Shown here: positions 58,508 through 64,000 of the stretch, piece after piece
How the letters are laid out: each line of letters starts with the position of its first letter
How positions within the stretch are numbered: the stretch's first letter is position 1
Assembly: GCF_002940665.1 (NCBI RefSeq)
Contig: NZ_MIGY01000003.1
Location: 124,001 to 188,000, forward strand
DNA from: Xanthomonas arboricola
Lineage (GTDB): Bacteria; Pseudomonadota; Gammaproteobacteria; Xanthomonadales; Xanthomonadaceae
Length of the DNA: 64,000 nucleotides
Direction of reading: 5' to 3'
Notes under the pieces: model-generated
What the model was told of the DNA's origin: nothing
Databases searched by the model: none
The model's input: the letters and a program-made list of their open reading frames with translations, nothing else
Position numbers and translations under genes: made by a program

Positions 58508-61147
58508 TCAGCGCATCACCACCAGCGCCACCGGCACACCCAGCACGGCGACCAGCATGCCCAGCAGCGACAACGTCAATGCCAGCGCACCGAAGGCACG
58601 CGCCCGTGTGCAGCCGGTCGCACCGGCAACCGCCTGCACCGCAGCGATCGACCACCACAGCCCGCCCAGCAGCGTCAGCAGCACTGCCATGGCCACTTGC
58701 GCCAGTCCGGCTTGATCATGCACACCGGTCGCCAACAGGACGATATCGCCCCCGAGCGCGGCCAGCGCCGCCAGCAGGCAGACCAGCCATGGCAAGGCGC
58801 TGCCCAACAACGCCGGCAGCAACGGACCGAACTGCGCAGCGCCGCCCATCCAGCGCAGCATCCGTTGCAACAGTACGCAGCCCACCAGCGCGATGGCCAG
58901 CATGATCGCCACGGCGATGGCGTGCACCCACAGCGGCTGCGCAGACACCCACATCCAGCTCGAGAGCACCAGGATCAGGCCGAACACGCACCACGCGCTC
59001 CAACGCGCGCCGGCCTGCGTGTGCAGGCGCTGCGCAACGGTATGCGGATCGAACAACATCCCGCCCAAGCCACCGCCGCGCCACCAGGCCAGGCATGCCA
59101 GCACCAGCACGATCAGCGCCAGCAGCGCGGCCAGCGGATAGGCCAATGCATGGACGTCCAGCGGCTGCTTGCGCGGTTGCGGCTTGAGGTCGTGATTGAA
59201 ATACAAAAGGTCGCGGGCACGCTGCATGTCGGCGGCTGCCCGCTTCACGCCGCTGGCGGGAATGCGGTCGGACAGGCGCTGCCACTCGCCAACGATGACG
59301 GTGCGTCCCTCATGCATGGAGACCGTGCGCGAGAACCGGAACCACGGGTTGGCGACCACCTGCGTATCGGCTTCCACTCGCACCACCGGGTCGACCCGCA
59401 CCCGCACGGTCTGCCGCGCCAGCCGCGGGCCGCCGAGCGCCAGCGGGCTCTTGCGCGTCGCAGTGGGCAAGGCGTCCATCCATTCGCCGAGCTGGAACAG
59501 CGGGAAGCCAAGCTCGTCGCCCTCCTCGGTCGGCCACTCCAAGCGGTAGGCCTCGTGCGTGCGCACGTTCAACCCATCGGTCGCGTCGATGGTCGGCGCC
59601 CCGCCCTGCGTCAGCGCGGTGTAGTACTGCTGCATGAATTCCAGGTAGTGCTCGCCGACCGCCTGCGCACCGTTGTCCTCGAAGCTGGTCGCCACGCGCT
59701 CGCCGCGTCCCTGGCGGTACGTCGTGTCCACGGTGAAGGTCGCCACGCGCTGCGGTTTGCGCAGCGAGATCACGATCTCCTCGTCCACCTCGATCTGCGG
59801 CAGCGTCGGCATCGGCGATGGCACAGCCACCAGATCGCGCTGCCCGGCCACGACCGGCAGACCGCGCACGAACGGCAACGGCCGGCGTTGCGCAAGCGGG
59901 CCGTCTTCGCGATCGCGCGTGGCATCCACCCATACCTCGCCCTGCGGCAGGTGCGCGCGCACCACCACATGGTCGAACGCATAGGGACTGGGCAAGCGCA
60001 GCTCCAGCCCATGGCCCTTGTCGCTGTTGACCAGCACCGGCTCGGCGCGGATGCCGGCCAGCTGCAGCAGCGCGATCAACAGCGTCGCCTTGTCCTTGCA
60101 GTCGCCGTAGCGGTTGCGCAGCGTTACTTCCGGCGTATGCGGCGCGTGCGAATTCTCGCCCATGTCCAGGCCGACGTAGCGGATCTCGCCCTGCACGAAG
60201 GCCACTGCACGCAGCAGTGCGCCCAGCGGGTCGTCGCGGCGCAACTGCAGGTTCTGCGCCATCCCGTCGGCAACACGCGCGTCCTTGAACGCGCGCGGAT
60301 ACAGCTGCGCTGCCCACGCCGCCACCGTCGCCCAGTTGCCGGCAGTGGAGACTTCGATCCGGCCATACGGATCGACATCCTCCGGGGTGTCCTTTTCCTC
60401 CTGCACGGCGGCAAGGTCGCGTGCGGCGATGTCCAGTGTCGCCACATCGCCGGTGCGGCTGATATCGCGGCTGAAGCCGGGCGCCGTCACCCGCCACTGC
60501 AATGCCATGCCGGCCGGATGCCGCACGCGCACCCGGCGCTCGCCCAGCGGCACGCCGTAGCGCGCATCGAACACGTCGTAATAGCCCTTGCCGAACACCG
60601 GATTGCTGCCGGTGATGGTCACGCCGTAATCGACCCGGTCGCCCACGCGCAGATCCGGCAAGGTGATCGACAGCGTCAGCGCGCCATCGATCAAACCGTC
60701 TTCCAGTCCGCTTTCGCGGCGCAACCGGGCGTAGTGCGCCTGCTTGCGCATGTCGATGCGCTTGCCGTCGCGCCACACCTCCAGGCTGTTGAGCGCCAGC
60801 TGCTGATACTGCGGCTGGTAATCGATGGAGATCTGTCCGGCTTCGTCCAGACTTTTCGCACGCTGCACGGTGTAACTGAGGCGGCGATACGCCTGCGGCG
60901 CCGCGCCGGTCAGATCGACCTGATCGGAGACCAGCTCATAGCGCAGCCCGCTGGCACCGGGCACCTTGTCGGGCACTGCATCGGCGATGACCCAGGCCGG
61001 TGGCGGCGCCATGCGCGGCGCCTCGCTGGCCTGTGCCGGTGCGATCACGCTCGCAACCACGGCCAGCACGCAGCGCATCCAGAACACGCCACGCAGGCGT
61101 CGCCTCCCATCCCTGTCGATCAACACCCACTCCTCGTCAAAACGCAT
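58508..61147 (-). CDS. DUF3857/transglutaminase-like membrane protein
   Basis: 879 residues from ATG 61147; a later start at 61078 (MRCVLAVVASVIAPAQAS) gives a cleaner signal peptide. An exported DUF3857 domain spans about 85-280. A transglutaminase-like domain follows with the triad C350 (NRYGDCKDKATLL), H393 (FDHVVV) and D408 (VWVDAT). The C-terminal part at about 665-879 has several membrane helices. Function unknown; cleavage or modification of a periplasmic peptide is plausible. Its start overlaps the end of the acyl-CoA dehydrogenase gene by 11 bases, so the two are coupled. Confidence 0.8.
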   Translation of the reverse strand: MRFDEEWVLIDRDGRRRLRGVFWMRCVLAVVASVIAPAQASEAPRMAPPPAWVIADAVPDKVPGASGLRYELVSDQVDLTGAAPQAYRRLSYTVQRAKSLDEAGQISIDYQPQYQQLALNSLEVWRDGKRIDMRKQAHYARLRRESGLEDGLIDGALTLSITLPDLRVGDRVDYGVTITGSNPVFGKGYYDVFDARYGVPLGERRVRVRHPAGMALQWRVTAPGFSRDISRTGDVATLDIAARDLAAVQEEKDTPEDVDPYGRIEVSTAGNWATVAAWAAQLYPRAFKDARVADGMAQNLQLRRDDPLGALLRAVAFVQGEIRYVGLDMGENSHAPHTPEVTLRNRYGDCKDKATLLIALLQLAGIRAEPVLVNSDKGHGLELRLPSPYAFDHVVVRAHLPQGEVWVDATRDREDGPLAQRRPLPFVRGLPVVAGQRDLVAVPSPMPTLPQIEVDEEIVISLRKPQRVATFTVDTTYRQGRGERVATSFEDNGAQAVGEHYLEFMQQYYTALTQGGAPTIDATDGLNVRTHEAYRLEWPTEEGDELGFPLFQLGEWMDALPTATRKSPLALGGPRLARQTVRVRVDPVVRVEADTQVVANPWFRFSRTVSMHEGRTVIVGEWQRLSDRIPASGVKRAAADMQRARDLLYFNHDLKPQPRKQPLDVHALAYPLAALLALIVLVLACLAWWRGGGLGGMLFDPHTVAQRLHTQAGARWSAWCVFGLILVLSSWMWVSAQPLWVHAIAVAIMLAIALVGCVLLQRMLRWMGGAAQFGPLLPALLGSALPWLVCLLAALAALGGDIVLLATGVHDQAGLAQVAMAVLLTLLGGLWWSIAAVQAVAGATGCTRARAFGALALTLSLLGMLVAVLGVPVALVVMR

Positions 61148-62300
61148 TGAGTCCCGTCAGCGCACGCCCGACCACCAACTGATGCACGGTCTCGGTGCCC
61201 TCGTAGGTGATCACCGATTCCAGGTTCAGCGCATGCCGGATCGCCACATGTTCGGTGGTGATGCCGGCCGCGCCCAGCAGATCGCGGCACTCGCGCGCCA
61301 CATCCAGGGCCATGCGGCAATTATTCCACTTTGCCAGCGAGATCTGTTCCGGCCGCAGCTGGCCGGCCTGCTTCAGCCGCCCGAGCTGCAGCGCCAGCAG
61401 CTGCGCGGTGGAAATCCGCCGCGCCATGTCGGCCAGCTTGATCTGCGCGCTCTGCGTGGCCGCCAGCGGCCGGCCGAACAGGATGCGCTGCCCGCTATAG
61501 GCCAGCGCCTCGCGCAGACAGGCCACCGCCGCGCCGATCGCGCCCCAGGCGATGCCGTAGCGCGCCTGGTTGAGGCACCCCAGCGGCGCCTTCAGACCGG
61601 CCGCGTTCGGCAGGCGCATCTGCTCCGGCACGTAGACGTTGTCCAGGAACAAGCCCGAGGTCACCGATGCGCGCAGGCTCATCTTGTGCGCGATGTCCTG
61701 CGCACTGAAGCCGGCGCTGCCGGTCTCCACCAGAAAGCCGCATACGCCGTCGTCGGTATGCGCCCAGATGATCGCCAGGCCGGCAATGCTGCCGTTGGTG
61801 ATCCACATCTTGGCCCCGTTCAAGCGCCAGCCGTCGCCCTGCCGTACCGCGCGCGTGGTCATCGCGGCCGGATCCGAGCCGCCCTGCGCTTCGCTCAGCC
61901 CGAAACAGCCGATCAGACGGCCGGCTGCCATCGCCGGCAACCAGCGCTGGCGTTGCTCGTCGCTGCCGTAGGCATAGATCGGGTACATGCACAGCGAGGA
62001 CTGCACGCTGACGAAGCTGCGCAGGCCGCTGTCGCCACGCTCCAGTTCCTGGCAGATCAATCCGTACGCCACCGCGCCCAGGCCCGCGCCGCCATCGCGG
62101 ACCGGCAGACTGGCGCCGAGCAGGCCGAGATCCGCCAGTTCCGGCACCCATTCGCGCGGGAAGCGCCCTGCGTCGAAGGCATCGCCGATCGCCGGGAGTA
62201 CCCGCGTATCGGTAAAGCGCGCCACCGCATCCTGGACTGCCCGCTCTTCGTCGGTCAGCAGCCCGCGTACATCGAACAGATCATCGGTGCGCACCGGCAT
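61137..62300 (-). CDS. gcdH: Acyl-CoA dehydrogenase, glutaryl-CoA dehydrogenase-like
   Basis: 387 residues. It matches glutaryl-CoA dehydrogenases better than general acyl-CoA dehydrogenases, by eye: KMSLRASVTSGLFLDNVYVPE, then PLGCLNQARYGIAWGAIGAA and NLESVITYEGTETVHQLVVGRALTG, with the catalytic glutamate in the YEGTE motif. FAD-binding segments CFGLSEAQGGSDPAAM and MWITNGS are present. It would oxidise glutaryl-CoA in lysine or tryptophan breakdown. The homologous start is MPVRTDDLFDV at 62300. It is upstream of, and overlaps, the DUF3857 gene. Confidence 0.85.
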   Translation of the reverse strand: MPVRTDDLFDVRGLLTDEERAVQDAVARFTDTRVLPAIGDAFDAGRFPREWVPELADLGLLGASLPVRDGGAGLGAVAYGLICQELERGDSGLRSFVSVQSSLCMYPIYAYGSDEQRQRWLPAMAAGRLIGCFGLSEAQGGSDPAAMTTRAVRQGDGWRLNGAKMWITNGSIAGLAIIWAHTDDGVCGFLVETGSAGFSAQDIAHKMSLRASVTSGLFLDNVYVPEQMRLPNAAGLKAPLGCLNQARYGIAWGAIGAAVACLREALAYSGQRILFGRPLAATQSAQIKLADMARRISTAQLLALQLGRLKQAGQLRPEQISLAKWNNCRMALDVARECRDLLGAAGITTEHVAIRHALNLESVITYEGTETVHQLVVGRALTGLNAF

Positions 62301-62408
62301 GTCGGCTTCCACTCCAGGAGAAGCGATGATTATCAGCCAGTTGCCGGCCGAACATGGCGGCGAGGTGTTCAACGCGCGGAGGCCGTCCCCAGCGCCTGGA
62401 AACGAAAA

Positions 62409-62427
62409 GAGCCGGCAATGCCGGCTC
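62409..62427 (-). terminator. Hairpin terminator after the glycine-zipper gene
   Basis: An 8-bp stem (62409-62416 with 62420-62427) is followed, on the minus strand, by a T-rich CTTTTCGTTT tract. It ends transcription of the glycine-zipper gene before the acyl-CoA dehydrogenase gene. Confidence 0.75.
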
Positions 62428-62472
62428 CTTTCGCGCTAACGCAGCGATCCTGGGCGGATCGCCGCAAGTGAC

Positions 62473-63264
62473 TTACTGGCGCGTGCTGCCCGCATCCACA
62501 CGAACGCTCCTGTCGCCAGCCGTCGAAGCGGTCTGGGTCACCAGCTGACCGTCCACCACCGGCAGGCGATCGCTGGCCGGCTTGTCGTTCATGCGCACGG
62601 TCTTCTCGAAACCGTCGTAGCGGTAGGTCACGTCGTAGGCCACCACGTTGTCGGCATCGCCAAGCGAGATGCGCTCGCCCGGCTTGCTGTCCATGCGCAT
62701 GGTGCCGGTGGTGCCGTCGGCATTGCGGTAGGTCACGTCGTAGCCGACCACGCGCGAGGACTGCGAATTGGCATTTTCGGTGTGGCACTGGCGCTCGGTG
62801 CGATCCACCACGCGGCCGCCGACATGATTGCGGTCCACACGGTTACCGACCATGCCGCCACCGACCGCACCGGCCACGGTGGCCAGCTTGCGCCCGTTGC
62901 CGCCGCCGACCTGGTTGCCGAGCAGACCGCCGATCACCGCACCGGCAACGGTGCCGCCGACGTTGCCATCGCGCTCGGGCAGACGTTCCTGCACCACCAC
63001 GTCGCGGCAGACTTCGCGCGGCGAGGAGCTGGTGGTGGTTTCGCGGATGGCCGCGCTGTTGACGACCTGCGCGTACTGCGGCTCGCGCTCGGTGATCGGT
63101 GCGACCTTGACTACGTCGGCGTATTCCAGACCACGCGGTGCCGGCTCGCCATTGGCGACGAAATCGCCGGACGACGGGCGATTGTTCATGAAGGCGGCAG
63201 TGGCCACGCCTCCGACCAGCAACGCACCCGCAGCGACCAGTATAGTTGTCGTATTGCTCTTCAT
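62473..63264 (-). CDS. Glycine-zipper 2TM domain protein
   Basis: 263 residues. One N-terminal membrane anchor or signal (TTTILVAAGALLVGGVATAAF) is followed by a periplasmic region. A glycine zipper lies at about 103-145 (GGTVAGAVIGGLLGNQVGGG, then LATVAGAVGGGMVGN). The C-terminus has two similar beta segments (VVGYDVTYRNADGT and VVAYDVTYRYDGF), an internal repeat. Such proteins sit in the envelope and often respond to stress. MKSNTTTILVAAG at 63264 is the likely start. Confidence 0.8.
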   Translation of the reverse strand: MKSNTTTILVAAGALLVGGVATAAFMNNRPSSGDFVANGEPAPRGLEYADVVKVAPITEREPQYAQVVNSAAIRETTTSSSPREVCRDVVVQERLPERDGNVGGTVAGAVIGGLLGNQVGGGNGRKLATVAGAVGGGMVGNRVDRNHVGGRVVDRTERQCHTENANSQSSRVVGYDVTYRNADGTTGTMRMDSKPGERISLGDADNVVAYDVTYRYDGFEKTVRMNDKPASDRLPVVDGQLVTQTASTAGDRSVRVDAGSTRQ

Positions 63265-63409
63265 GATCCAGCTCCGTGCGGACACGCCGCGTTGTTGACG
63301 GCGTGATTCCAGCACGCGAACCCTGAACAAAAACGCGCTCGCTCATGAACGCCGCAGTTAAGTTCAGCTAGCGGTTATTTCATGCACTTCTAACAGCCGG
63401 AGCATTCGC

Positions 63410-63625
63410 ATGCGCAATCCCGTCACCTCGCGCGCTCTGCAGTGGGCCAGCAAGCTGCGCTACCCCACCTTGTTCAAGCTGGCGGCCGCGTTGTTTCTGG
63501 TCGACCTGGTGATCCCGGATCCGATCCCGTTCCTGGACGAGCTGCTGTTCGGCCTGACCACATTGCTGCTCGCCAACTGGAAGACGCGCAAGGCGCCGCT
63601 GCCTGCCCCGGTCCGCCGCGATTGA
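63410..63625 (+). CDS. Small membrane protein of unknown function
   Basis: 71 residues with two short hydrophobic segments (LFKLAAALFLVDLVIP; LDELLFGLTTLLLANW) and a PDPIPFLDE motif between them. The termini are basic. It resembles a family common in Xanthomonadaceae (possibly DUF6116), but I cannot confirm the assignment. Its stop overlaps the ATG of the TatD gene by one base. Confidence 0.65.
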   Translation: MRNPVTSRALQWASKLRYPTLFKLAAALFLVDLVIPDPIPFLDELLFGLTTLLLANWKTRKAPLPAPVRRD

Positions 63626-64000
63626 TGCAGCTGGTCGATAGCCACTGCCATCTGGACGCCGGCGAGTTCGACCACGACCGCGCCGAGGTGATCGCGCGCG
63701 CGCAGGCAGCCGGTGTCGTGCAACAGGTGATCCCGGCGATCACCGCCGCCAGCTGGCCGGATCTGCGCAGCGTCTGCACCCAGGCACCCGGGTTGCACCC
63801 CGCCTACGGACTGCACCCGATCTTTCTGGATCAGCACCGCCCCGAACATCTGGAGCTGCTGGCCGACTGGATCGAGCGCGAGCGGCCCTGCGCCATCGGC
63901 GAGTGCGGGCTGGACTTCTATCTGGACGGGCTGGACGCGCGCGCACAGCGCGTTTATTTCGACGGACAACTGCAACTGGCCAAGCGCTTCGAGCTGCCGC
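63625..64000 (+). CDS. TatD-family metal-dependent hydrolase (cut by window end)
   Basis: The first 125 residues of a TatD/YcfH-type hydrolase, probably a DNA 3'-exonuclease or deoxyribonuclease. The metal-binding start VDSHCHLDAGEFDHD is at 4-18, with the H-x-H pair. A second motif GLHPIF is near 63 and the glutamate motif AIGECGLDFYL near 91-101. The rest lies outside the window. It is translationally linked to the small membrane protein upstream. Confidence 0.9.
   Translation, partial: MQLVDSHCHLDAGEFDHDRAEVIARAQAAGVVQQVIPAITAASWPDLRSVCTQAPGLHPAYGLHPIFLDQHRPEHLELLADWIERERPCAIGECGLDFYLDGLDARAQRVYFDGQLQLAKRFELP

Noticed and set aside
58331..61150. A 939-codon plus-strand open frame opposite the DUF3857 gene
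   Set aside because: It has no motif and a shadow-like composition. The minus-strand protein has a signal peptide, a catalytic triad and membrane helices.

Overview
The window is about 64 kb of GC-rich chromosome from a Xanthomonas-like gammaproteobacterium. Three things point there: the tmRNA-encoded tag (ANDDNYGSDFAIAA), the order hrcA-grpE-dnaK-dnaJ next to recN, fur and bamE, and many short G/C-stuttering intergenic repeats typical of that genus. Nearly all of it is core chromosome. Both ends cut genes: purB on the left, a TatD-type hydrolase on the right.

Layout. 1-4.3 kb: the purB end, a DUF3060 lipoprotein, a YcfD-type ribosomal oxygenase with a long acidic tail, and a GNAT protein. 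4.4-10.8 kb: sucA-sucB-lpdA (2-oxoglutarate dehydrogenase complex) and a LOG-family gene. 11.2-18.8 kb: a YigZ-family gene, an intact ABC exporter, an OxyR-like LysR regulator without the redox cysteines, then a tightly overlapping three-gene unit. That unit encodes an ABC-exporter-like protein whose nucleotide-binding motifs have all decayed, a HlyD adaptor and a TolC-type channel. It is the most unusual system seen here.

19-31 kb: tyrA/pdxY, then dnaJ, dnaK, grpE and hrcA on the minus strand, with heat-shock (sigma-32-like) promoter matches before grpE and before dnaK. recN, fur, bamE, the rnfH/ratA pair and smpB follow. 31.3-37.6 kb: a large protein joining a lipase-like alpha/beta hydrolase to a subtilisin protease, the tmRNA gene ssrA, and at its 3' end a small decayed island (integrase stub, MarR regulator, CPBP membrane protease, internally deleted IS3-type element). 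37.7-40.9 kb: two membrane-anchored GGDEF diguanylate cyclases.

41-50 kb: a MexEF-OprN-like RND multidrug pump operon with two short-chain dehydrogenase genes embedded in it and a divergent LysR regulator. 49.8-50.9 kb is repeat-rich and gene-free, with three copies of a palindromic element. 51-64 kb: an OmpA-like lipoprotein, a DNA photolyase, dnaB (with a perfect DnaA box upstream), an FMN reductase, asnB, a GST, a DUF3857/transglutaminase membrane protein overlapping a glutaryl-CoA-dehydrogenase-like gene, a glycine-zipper protein, a small membrane protein and the start of a TatD hydrolase.

All functions come from reading the sequence; no database search was run. Start codons were chosen by family start, overlap and visible ribosome-binding sites.
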